The translations under genes were made by a program, and so were the position numbers. Below the pieces are notes generated by a model. The model made no database searches, was not told where the DNA came from, and worked only from the letters and a program-made list of their open reading frames with translations. DNA of 64,000 bases from Cordilura impudica (Eukaryota; Arthropoda; Insecta; Diptera; Scathophagidae): contig CAVMKG010000281.1 of the NCBI GenBank assembly GCA_963682025.1, positions 248,001-312,000 of the forward strand, given 5' to 3'. This document shows, piece by piece, positions 20,707 through 31,108 of the stretch; position 1 is the stretch's first letter, and each line of letters starts with the position of its first letter.

Positions 20707-21684
20707 TTTTGCATAAAATTGTTTAAAAAAGACATCCAAACTATTTGTTTCAAAAATTGTTCTTTGCACCATCCGATAGATGTAAAACAATAATTCAAAT
20801 TCATCACCAATATCTGTTTTCATAGCGCTAATTTTTTATATAAACAATACGTCTCTGAAACCAATAACCCTATTATATACAAAATATTAGCAACGCAACA
20901 CAATTTAAAAAAAAAAACAATTTTTAAATCTAAAGATATTATATTATTTGTATATCAATAAATACAAATACAAATACAAAGTACATTTTTAAGAAATTCA
21001 GTGGCACCTCAAAAATAGTGTCATATCAACACATATCATCCCTCTCACACTAACACAATAAAATATACCCAGATAAATAGAAAAACAAACAACTCCACAT
21101 CTACCTACCACAACCCACACCTTAACAGGTTCGTGTTTATAAATGAATGTATATAAATGTTATGTAAAATTCTTTGCCGCTAAATCTGTAACATTGTTAA
21201 ACCAAACGATTTGTTTGTTTCGTTCTTCTTCTTTTTTTCGTTTGCTTGTATTCCAGACTATTGAATTTGTTTGATAATTTATCATCAGTGTTTTTTTTTT
21301 TTTTTGTTGATTTTAGCCAGAAGTGATTAGCCTTCAATGTCTTTGTTAAATGGTTTTGTTTATCCAAAAAAATATATATATAACATTAAATTTGTTATTA
21401 TTTACAAAGAAAAAGCAAGATATAAAAAGTTTATTAAAGATAAGTTGCACAATATTTGTAAATGTTGAAATTAATGAAGAATTATATTGAAAATTTTATT
21501 TTCTACACATTTTCGTTGTAGACTATAAAACAAATGTTAAAAAGTTCAGGACTGTTAAGTATGGAGAAAAGCTTTTCAAAAAAAGCTTTGTATAAACAGT
21601 AACGGATAGATAAAGTAAGTGCATTGTGTAGCTTTGAACAAAATATATAAAAAAGTTATGGTGACTTTGAAGAGATTTATAAGA
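20707..21684. other. AT-rich DNA, nothing recognised
   Basis: No supported gene or element. It could be single-copy sequence. Confidence 0.4.
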
Positions 21685-22005
21685 AACAAGTAAGAGTGTT
21701 AAATTCGGCTATGCCGAATCTTTGATACCCTCCACCTGGGTTTTACGTTTACATTAATATCTGGACTTCTTGCACTATTTGTAACAAATGTATATAAAAT
21801 ATTTGAATATGTAAACACTTTGATAAACCTATTACTGAATTATTACAACAAATGCTCTGAATTTTCAGCATTTTATAGAGGTGTCTACATATTTTAGGTC
21901 ATAAATTGGCACAATGACTCCAGATTTATCCCATTTTAAATACTAACCTGATCCAGATAATTACAAACAATATTAAGTTTAACCAGGTAAATGGTTTATT
22001 TTGTA
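21685..22005 (+). mobile_element. DINE-1-like type B, 5' part
   Basis: It starts AACAAGTAAGAGTGTTAAAT with a hairpin ATTCGGCTATGCCGAAT (21702-21718), then CTTTGATACCCTCCACCTGG. The microsatellite and 3' end are missing. Confidence 0.85.
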
Positions 22006-22492
22006 ATTTTCTTTTTAATTTAAATTTTTTAATATAAAGGTGCATTTTATTTTTTACAATCCTTTTCAATTTTCCAGACCTATTAGTATAGGGCACATTT
22101 GTGAGTCCGCATAGATCAACTTTCAACTCTTACTTCTTTTTATTGTATTAAATCTATCTTTGTGTCTTTAAATTAATTAGGATAATTAAGATGAAAATAT
22201 TTAACAAACTGTTTTTTTAGTTAATATCTGATCAAATTTCATTACCTTTATAGTGAAAAATTATATACTTATTAATAAATTCTTTGGTTTTTAAATCGAA
22301 AAATTAATATAAAACATATGTTTCGATTTATATTTTTTAAATTTTAATTAAAATTATTTTGGATTTCATCTGAAATTTTTATTAACATGAAATTGAGTTT
22401 ATTTTAAACTTAAATTAAATATTTTTTATTTTAGAGGGATTTTTTTTATTTAAAATATAACAGAAATTAAATTATCAAAAGATACGAATATA
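22006..22492. other. AT-rich DNA, nothing recognised
   Basis: No supported feature. Confidence 0.4.
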
Positions 22493-23100
22493 TTAGAATA
22501 ATTGGTTTATGGAATCTAACATTTCTGTGATGTCTTCATCTTCAAGTTCTTCTTGGCTCTGATATTTTTCTGACGATCGACTTTTTTCAACGACATCGCT
22601 CGGTATATTGTAATTGTGACAGCACCGATTTTTCAATTTCAACCCTTCTTTTATACGTATTACAGAACATAACAACTCGGATTTTATTCTGTTCGAAGTT
22701 TGCTTTTAACTAAAGCCATTAAACTAAACAAACGTTCAACTTCGGCTTTTGAGAAAGACAAAACTAATATAGACAATACAAATATTGATAACTCCTAAAA
22801 TGGATTTTCGCCAATAGAATTTTTCAATCCATAAAGAGGTTGTATTCAGTGTTTTGTTTTGTGATATAACTCCATTGGATTTGAATTTTTTCTGTTTCAG
22901 ATGATATAAATTTAAACTCTTCTAATATATTGGTTATCTGTTCTTTTACCCGATTTAATGTGTTTTGTATTGAAAATTTTGCATTTTTTTAATACAATAT
23001 TTTTTGGCAATCGACTTTCTAATTCATTAAAAACTGTTGTTGGTGTTTACATTCTTCTATTTCAAAATGTTTTGTTATATTTGTTGAAAGAAACGAGCAG
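22493..23100 (-). pseudogene. hAT-superfamily-like C-terminal (dimerisation) relic
   Basis: The minus strand, with frame changes, reads NELESRLPKN, NFSIQNTLNRVKEQITNILE, SIGENPF, then VLSFSKAEVERLFSLMALVK and, after a stop, IRIKEGLKLKNRCCHNYNI and DEDITEMLDSINQLF. The (S)xAEVER.FS.M...K.K block followed by a basic segment is the hAT C-terminal dimerisation signature, also seen in host hAT-derived zinc-finger genes. Stops and frameshifts show it is dead. The catalytic and BED regions are not visible nearby. It differs in sequence from the hAT at 45.5 kb. Confidence 0.65.
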
Positions 23101-23384
23101 AGTGGTAAAAGGAGTAGTACACAAAATTACTGTACTACACTTTGAGAAATAAAAACATATCAACACCATTAAAATTATATATTCAAAAATAATGAAAAAA
23201 AAATATCAAAAAAAAGATGCTAAAAGCAGCTTTTTATTAATAAAATATTCTAATTTAGCATCTAGCATCTTTTGATAAATTTTGGATGCAACTAAAAAGC
23301 TAAAACGGCAACACTGAAAAGCAAGAACAAATATTCTGTTTGATTTGTAACATCTCATTTGCAAGTCATTTTAATTAAGCTGCG

Positions 23385-23880
23385 TTCACACTTGTGTTTT
23401 GCTTGTGTTTTTCTTATTGATTTAGCACGTGCAATTTGTACACATAGTGTGAACCCTTTCAAAAATTGTTTATGTACAACACATTTGGCAAGACATGTAA
23501 ATTTTTCAATTAGAGCAGGTTCTATTTTGGCATGACAACCATATGAAAATACAATACTGCTTGTGGCGAAAGAAAAACAGAGTAAATTATAAAGATAAAT
23601 ATTGAAAGAAAAATAAATTGTTTAATATTAATTAACAATTAAAAAATATATAAAATATATTTCTTTATTTTTAACAATAACTTTTTGTAAATTCACAAAT
23701 TAAATCAGCTGTTGTTTACATTTAGAGGTTATGTCATACGGAAATACATATGTACGTTTGATCGCAAAAATGATGAATTGTATGTAAAACGCCAATTTTG
23801 ACACACACGCCGAATTAAGTATGGATCGTAAAACTGAATTTACATATGGAAAATACACATAGTGTGAACACACCTTTAGT
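23385..23880. repeat. Possible MITE with GTTCACAC-type ends
   Basis: The left side reads CTGCGTTCACACTTGTGT and the right side ACACATAGTGTGAACACACC, an imperfect inverted pair about 490 bp apart. A further ACACATAGTGTGAAC at 23440 suggests internal duplication. The boundaries and target duplication are unclear. Confidence 0.3.
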
Positions 23881-24955
23881 TGTGTAAATTTGAAATGCAC
23901 ATCTAACCATATCAAAAAGATAAATTATACAGAATTGCAAAAATATTTTTTTTTATAATAATATAATATGTTTTTTATAGGTATTATTCTTATGTAATTC
24001 TCATGATATTTTTATCTTATTTTTTATATTTTTTTCTTTGTTTTTATGTTATTTTTACATAATTGAAATTGAAAATGTACAAATTAAAAATAAATTTTAA
24101 AAAAAGTAGTGTAGGGAAAAAAGGGAATTTTTTTCATAAGCGTAGAGATTTCTGAAAAAATCTCCTGGCATCACTAGTACCTATTAAAAAACAATGTAAA
24201 AATTCACAAGACAACGCGACATAGACTTGCTTTGTTCAAAAGCTCCCATAAGACTGAATGAAATTGTTGCTTACTTTACTCTTTGGTGAGTATTTTCATT
24301 TTTGTTCGGCTGTATACATATCAGAAGCCAATTAGAGTTCGGTTTACTCGTGCTGCTATGCATATGTTTGTGTGTTAACAAAATTATACGATATCCCAGT
24401 CATCATTTCGAAGATTGTTTTAACAAAAATTACCTTACTGTGTCTTCTTCGAGCACTTTTGATGATTAAAAACTGCTTAATCACATGCGCTATTAGAAAA
24501 AGACTAGATAATGATTTTTGCTTTCTCTTAAAAAGTGATTTATAGAAAAATTACATTAAATAAGACTCAAAAATGAGTCGAAACTCATTAGAAAAGCGGA
24601 TAAAAAGGACTCTCAAGAAGATTCGCGGGTAAGGTAATATTTAATCCCAACAAAAGAATATTTTGTGATCAGCAAAAGGGTGCATTTATAACTGTTTTAA
24701 TAGCACATATGAGTCAAAAAGACTCTACATGATCATTTATTGCATAAAATGCTTACTGGGATTTTATTCACTATCTGTAGAAACGTGTTTTTTTAAGTAA
24801 AACAAATCTGCAAACAATTTCAATTCTATTTCGTTCACAATGATACGATCACTTTGTTTACTAGCTACCAGTAAAATAAGAAAGTAGTATTATAATACAG
24901 CGTAATGATGAATTGTACTTCTCAATTAGTTTATTTTTAATGTGCCATAAGAAGT
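23881..24955. other. AT-rich DNA, nothing recognised
   Basis: No supported gene or repeat. Confidence 0.4.
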
Positions 24956-24959
24956 TCGG

Positions 24960-25226
24960 TTTGTGCTAAGAAAATCATGAATATATGTTTCCCAGGGCGA
25001 AGCTTCATCATTGCACTATGATTGAGTTGAGCTCCGCGACTATTCATAATGTGAATAGCTCGTGTCAAAAATTTTTGGTAGTTGGGAATGGCGTTTGTGT
25101 TAAGAAAAGCATAAATGCATGTTTCCCAGGGCAAGGCTCGATCATTGCACATTGATTGAGCTGAGCTCCGCGGTTATTCTTAATGTGGATAACTGTTGAA
25201 ACAAAATTTTGGGAATGGCGTTTGCC
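24960..25226. repeat. 133-bp tandem duplication
   Basis: Two adjacent units (about 24960-25092 and 25093-25226) share TTTCCCAGGGC, ATCATTGCAC, GATTGAG(T/C)TGAGCTCCGCG and TTGGGAATGGCGTTTG. The units differ at roughly one site in six, so the duplication is not recent. Confidence 0.8.
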
Positions 25227-25775
25227 TACGTCTCGACATTAAATAACAAAGTTTAAAAATTTATTGTAATTAACATCTGACAAAAAATAGTATTTTTCTA
25301 AACACCAATTTTTTTACAGGGTAAATAAATATTTTATGGCTTACCTACCTACTACTTTTGAAAGCAAGTATGCAGGTTTTATACATGTACTAAAAATACC
25401 ATACTATTTTTTCAACTCTAAAAATTTCAGAATTTTTTAAAAATAAAATAAAATACCGATTTATTTTAATATGCGCTTATTATGGATATACATATACAGA
25501 ATATATGAATATTATTTATAGTATTTTGATATTGGCAACAGTAGTATGTATCAATTTGTAACATTTTGTGATGTTATAAAAATCGCAGAATATTGATATT
25601 GATTTTATACAGTTTATTTTATTAATCAATTAACTTAAATATTACACCAAAAAATATTGATATTGATGAACTTTTATATTATTAACACAACGACCACAAA
25701 AACAACATGCACAGCTATGACAAAATACAAAATTTAGGAAAACAATATAGGAAAACGTCATTTTTTTTTTCCTTT
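25227..25775. other. AT-rich DNA, nothing recognised
   Basis: No supported feature. Confidence 0.4.
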
Positions 25776-26259
25776 TCAGTGATTTCTCGGCACCTATGAA
25801 ACCTATTGTCATGATTTAAAAACAGGAAGCTTCTCAAGATGTTAATGAATCATTCTCACTAAAAACAAGTGCCCTATCTGCCCTATTGAGGGCGTTATCA
25901 CAAGAACACTTATTCAAATCATATTTTCTCATGACTTTTTAATTCTTCGCTCAATTCTCGGGACCAGATTAACCGATTTGGACGATTTTAAATAGTAAAC
26001 TTCTCAGGATGTTAGCGAATCATTTTTTATACCAAGGAGCACCCTAGCTATCCGATTGAAGCCGTCATCGTGATTTCCACAGACGGACAGACGGACAGCC
26101 GGACAGACGGACAGACGGACATCGCTATATCAACTTCGCTTGTTATAAGGATCACAAATACATATATTTTATGGGGTCCAGAATTTTTTTTCTAATTATT
26201 TCAAACGGAATGACAAACTTATGTATACCCTCTGCACACTGGAGTGGAGGGTATAAAAA
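25776..26259 (+). mobile_element. DINE-1-like type B, 3' part
   Basis: It contains two related blocks with AACTTCTCAGGATGTTA(G/A)(C/T)GAATCATT, then a CAGACGGACAGA array (26081-26119), GGACATCGCTATATCAACTT, TTTATGGGGTCCAGAATTTT and AAACGGAATGACAAACTTAT. It ends with TATACCCTCTGCACACTGGA and GTGGAGGGTATAAAAA, a closing hairpin (ACCCTC/GAGGGT). Confidence 0.85.
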
Positions 26260-26454
26260 CATGATTTAAATGAAAAGATGATTTAAAAAAAAAGTTAAAA
26301 TTAAAATTAAAATTGACTAGCTGATGATAAGTTCGGTAACCTTGAATATATTTGTAAGGCGACACGACTTTTATGAAAATATATTTTTATTATTGAGCAA
26401 AAAAAAAAAAAATTATACAAATTTAACTAGAGTTTTGATAAAATTTTCGTTAAA

Positions 26455-26584
26455 TCGAATCAGATAGTGATTCTGATTCGATCGGTATAATAAAAGACGG
26501 GTCTAGGTCAAATATTTTTGATAGTTGCAAATAGCAGCACAAAGTCGTTATACCCAAACCACATAGTGGTATAGGGTATAAAAA
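26455..26584 (-). mobile_element. DINE-like type A end fragment
   Basis: It covers only the CCACTATGTGG end of type A in reverse: TCTGATTCGATCGGTATAAT, AAAGACGGGTCTAGGTCAAA and CCACATAGTGGTATAGGGTA. It runs directly into the Helitron-like element at 26585. Confidence 0.8.
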
Positions 26585-26732
26585 TGGAGTTGTGTATGTT
26601 TGTTTGTTTGGCTGCTTGTTTGTTTGTGGTTTATAGGAGACTACACCACTGGACCGATCGTCTTGAAATTTTAACGATAGGTAACTGCCTATCCGGAAGG
26701 AAAAGTAGGCTATATCTTTTTTATTTTTCAAG

Positions 26733-27240
26733 TGGGCGTGGCACATCCCATACAAAGTGATTTATTAACATCTAATTTAACACATAATATCTGCAGTACT
26801 ACGACAGCAAGAGTTCTGAAACTAAGTACATGTACATATTTAAATAATTCGAAGAGTTGCGGAAAATTGAGCGTGATCGGACCAATGGGCGTGGCACCCA
26901 CTATACAAAGTAAATACTAAATGTCATATATCTAGAGTACTGTAATAGATAAAGTCTAGAGACTTTGTGTGAGTTAATAAGTTATCAACGTAAGTACTCG
27001 GAAAAAAATGTGTGGGATCAGATCAGTGGGCGTGGCACCGCCCATACAACCTAAATATTTAATATCATATAACTCGGGTACTATAGTAGAAAAGGCCTTG
27101 GGATTTTATCTGAGTTCATAAGTTATTAATGTGTTGCCCAAAATTGGCGAGATCGGACTAATCGGCGTGGCATCACCTGTAAACAAAAATATGAAGTACT
27201 AAAAAAGCGCAGTCTTGAAACTTTTGACAAGTACATTACT
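26733..27240 (+). repeat. Tandem repeats of about 145 bp with GGGCGTGGCA heads
   Basis: Unit heads at 26733, 26887, 27028 and 27173 read (G/C)GGCGTGGCA(C/T). Each is followed by CATACAA-like, ATATCATATA-like, AGTACTATAGTA-like, GAGTT.ATAAGTTAT and GATCGGAC blocks. Spacing is 154, 141 and 145 bp, and the units are well diverged. Confidence 0.8.
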
Positions 27241-27287
27241 TACCAATGTGTGTAGTTGTGGAAAATATGGGCAGAATGGCCAATTCA

Positions 27288-28620
27288 AAAATAACCAAAA
27301 TCAAAAATCGCAAAAAACAAAAATCGCTAAAGCCAAACATCGCCAAAATCAAAAATCTCCAAAATCAAAAATCGCAGAAAACAAAAATCGCCAAAAACAA
27401 AAATCACCAAACTGAAAATTTCCCAAACCGAAAATCACGAATAACAAAAATCACAAAAAACAAAATATGCCAAAATCAATAATCGACAAAACCGAAAATA
27501 GCGAATAAAAAAATCGCCAAAAATCAAAAAACGAAAAAATCAAAAATCGCTAAAAATATCGACAAACTCAAAAATCGCCAAAACCGAAAATCGCTAATAA
27601 TAAAAATAGCCAAAACTGAAAATCGCGAATAACTAAAATCGTCAAATCCAAAAATCCCGAATAACAAAAATCGGAAAAAACAAAAATCGCGAATAACGAA
27701 AATTGGCGTAAAAAACAAAAACCGCTGAAGTCATGAATGGGAAAATCAAAAATAGCTAAAACCAAAAATCAAAAATTGCTAAATACTAAAATCGGTAAAG
27801 CCAAAATCAATAATCGCAGAAAACAAAATTCGCCAAAACTGAAAATCACGAACAACAATCGCCAAAACCGAAAATCGCGAATCAAAAAATCGCCAAATTC
27901 CAAAAATCGCTAAAAATGTCGCCAAACTCAAAAATCGCCAAAACCGAAAATCGCTAATAATAAAAATCGCGAAAACTGAAAATCGCGAATAACTAAAATA
28001 GCCAAATCAAAAATCGCAAAAAAACAAAAATCCACCTACACAAAAATTGCTTCAACCAAAAATTGCGAATAACAAAAATCGGTAAAAACAAAATACCCAA
28101 AATCAAAAATCGCCACAAACGAAAAACGCGAATATCGAATATCGAAAATCGCCAAAAACCAAAAATCGTAAAAACAAAAACCGACGAAGTCAAAAATCCC
28201 TAAAACCTAAAATAGCTTAACCAAAAATCAAAAATTGCTAAATACTAAAATCGGTAAAGCCAAAATCAAAAATCGCAGAAAACAAAATTTGCCAAAACCG
28301 ACAGTCACGAATAACAATCGCCAAAACCGAAAATCGCGAATAACAAAAATCGCAAAAAGCAAAAAACGCCAAAATCAAAATTCGACAAAACTGAAAATCG
28401 CGAATAACAAAAATCGCCAAAATTAAAAATCGCAAAAAACAAAAATCTCCAAAATCAAAAATGGCAAATAAAAAAAATTGGCAAGATCAAAAATCGTCAA
28501 AACCGGAAATCGCAAATAACAAAAATCGTAAAAAACAAAAAACGCCTAAACCAAAATCGACAAAACCGAAAATCGCAAAAACAAAAATCAACAAAATAAA
28601 AAATCGCTAAATATAAATAA
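27288..28620 (+). repeat. 1.3-kb AAAATCGCC-type minisatellite with higher-order repeat
   Basis: The array is made of 10-16 bp variants of CAAAAATCGCCAAAACC and GAAAATCGCGAATAACA. Blocks at 27757-27890 and 28220-28350 are near-identical over about 130 bp (sharing AAATTGCTAAATACTAAAAT and CGGTAAAGCCAAAATCAA), about 463 bp apart, showing larger segments were duplicated. Open frames here on both strands are artefacts of the repeat. Confidence 0.92.
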
Positions 28621-28698
28621 AATAGTTTTCTACAAAATGTATTCCCAGTTTTTATTTCGCTACGATGGGTGTAGCGAAGCGCATCGGGTTACTGCCAG

Positions 28699-31108
28699 TT
28701 CTATATAAATACAAAAAACTTATAGCAGACCATAGGGCAATTAATCATGTAGTTTCTGTTAAACTAGAATTGTGGCAAATGTCTCTAGCTTTCGTCATAT
28801 AAATAAGAACGCCTTTAATTTAAATTATTTTTAGGCACCCTGTACTAAGTCACTGGAAATATATATTAAAGAGCACCATCCTTAGAAAAAGCTCTTACGT
28901 TTCTAAAACTAATAAAAGAGTTCGTGAAAAAGACATAAAAGCTTTTGCATAGTAAACTTATGACCTTGATAAACATTGAGCGAACAGCTGATTGTATATG
29001 AAGAATCAACAATTGTTTAATATACAACAAATACATTAAAAGCATATAAGGACTTCTTGGAAATAAATATCCTATATACTATGCAATTGAATTGTAAGAA
29101 AAAAGCTTTTTCTATACAAGGAATCTCTTAAGCAGACTCTTAACAAAAATTCACTGTCAAAAAGTAATTTAAATGTATTATTTCTCTCTCATCCTTTGTG
29201 CAGTAGTACTACGTACTACTTGGCAGTAACTTGCAATTTTAGTTTGGTTCGAGTCTTTGTAAGTGTTTGTTGTTGGCGCCAATTTATGAGCGCTAAGCAA
29301 ACTAACAAGTTTCCGTTCACTCGGTCGTACGTTCCTACACAACACAAATACACGGTATTTATTTCGCAGGAAATGGTTATTTGTTGACACATGCACATAG
29401 AATATTTAAATTCATTGCCAGTTAGTTGATTAACGCGAAAACCACTTTAACCGCAAGGTGTAGCATTTGTGAAACTATCATTAATTCAACAACATGTTGT
29501 ACACATATATTTCAATGATGCTGTTTGCTAAATTAAGTGGTTGTGTTTTAAAAAATAAAAATATTTAAAATATAGAATAGTGGTCAAAAATTAAATCCGT
29601 ATGTGAAATAATTAACACAAAAAAAATAAAAAATTTTTAAATTTCATAAAAATGCAAAGAGAATTTATTGTTGATGTTATAATAAATATTTAATAAATAT
29701 CAAATCAAAGGGGAAAACTCTAAAAAGTAGTACAAAAAAAAAACAGAAATGTAAACCTTATAAAATCATAACAGAAAATTTTAATAATGAATTGTTTTCC
29801 TTAGTGAACAGTCATATAAATATGAATTTTTGTGTTTTCAGAAAAACTAAATAAAATATTTATAAACCTGTAAATATCGAAATAGTTTTAAAAATGTAAT
29901 TATTTAAAAAATAAAAAATATTTGCCAATAGCCTTAAAAGTTTACAGCGACAGAAGTAACTTGGGAACTACCGCAACACGAAATATATTAATATTTTATA
30001 TTTTATTTTAATTAAGACATTTTTAATTGAAATCCCTACCGTATGCCTGACAAAGAAATTTAAGTGTCTTTTTGCCACAGTTTCCATAAATTATTTAAAT
30101 ATTATTTAAAACATAACTAAATTTGGATCATGTGTAGTTGTCAGTAGACATGCCAATTTTGCCTATCATTCGTTATCCCACCTGTCTATCAAAATTGATG
30201 TTTTACAGATGATACAACTGTTTTTATGTTTGTTGTTGGTCAGGTGCATTTAAAACATTTTCTGAATTGTGGAATATGTCAGCCGACATGTTGCTTGTAT
30301 TTATCTAAAGTAAAATTATACTTTTTTGAACATGTCAACAGAAAATACCATGGGATTAAAGTACAAATAATTTTATGAATATAAAAAAATAATTTATATA
30401 AAAAACCCTTAAAATAACACAGGCTGACATGTTTTAGACACTTCAAATGGGCTGTGGCAAAATCCTAAAATGCAAAAGAAACAAGTCTTGTGGTATATTT
30501 GGGGTTGTATTACACTGCAAATACTTCTTTAATATTGTTGTGAACTTTGAACTTTTAAACTTTTTTAGATAAATTATTTTTTCTCGATTAAAATGGCCGT
30601 TAATAAAATATTATTATTGAATGAAACCCCTCATCTTTCGATCAAAATATAATTTCCTAAATGACTTTTGTACGCCGACCTTCAAAAATTCTACATCATA
30701 TAGCTTTTGATCTAAAAAAAAAACGACAACAAAATTTTAATACATATATAATTTTTTTTTAATTTTTGCTAATGATGCTAATGCAAATTTTACCACTTTT
30801 ATTGGCCAAAATACAAAATTAAAATTTTTTCAAAATGCTTTTTTTTTGCTTTAATATTAAAAAAAAACATCTCTTTTTAAATTTTTCGACAAATTGACTT
30901 AAGGATGGGGTAAGGTTTTAAAGAAGAAAAAATGCGTATGTTCATGATTTTTTTGAAGATACGAATAAAATACAGTTTAAAATATATTCAACTAAAAACG
31001 TTAATAAATTAGTCTATGACAGCGAATCTCCGGATCATGTGAAACAAAAAATTCGAAATGCGTTTAAAAGGCGATATGTTTCCCTAGGTAACCAGGAAGA
31101 GTTTTTAT
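28699..31108. other. Apparently unique AT-rich DNA
   Basis: This is the longest stretch without any of the window's repeat families. 29200-29400 is less AT-rich, with overlapping short open frames on both strands, none with recognisable protein features. No promoter, exon or RNA gene could be supported, though an untranslated exon or regulatory DNA cannot be excluded. Confidence 0.4.

Larger units (their letters stand above)
26585..28698 (+). mobile_element. Helitron-like element carrying internal arrays
   Basis: The 5' part (GTTTGTTTG.., GTTTATAGGAGACTACACCA, GGACCGATCGTCTTGAAATT) matches the start of the Helitrons at 12980 and 17412. The 3' end has a perfect 7-bp hairpin (TCGCTAC at 28657-28663, GTAGCGA at 28671-28677), then CGCATCGGGTTACTGCCAG followed by T. 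CCAG stands where CTAG is expected. Between these lie four 145-bp repeats and a long minisatellite. No protein is encoded. Confidence 0.6.

Noticed and set aside
27215..28435. Several Lys/Asn-rich and Phe-rich frames in the AAAATCGCC array
   Set aside because: They have low complexity and the same frames recur with the repeat unit, so they are repeat artefacts.
27288..28620. Array considered as a CRISPR locus
   Set aside because: Units are 10-16 bp and degenerate, without regular repeats separated by unique spacers, and the host is a eukaryote.
29178..29400. Overlapping frames on both strands in the repeat-free region
   Set aside because: No start context, family motif or splice structure supports either strand. 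It is kept only as unassigned DNA.
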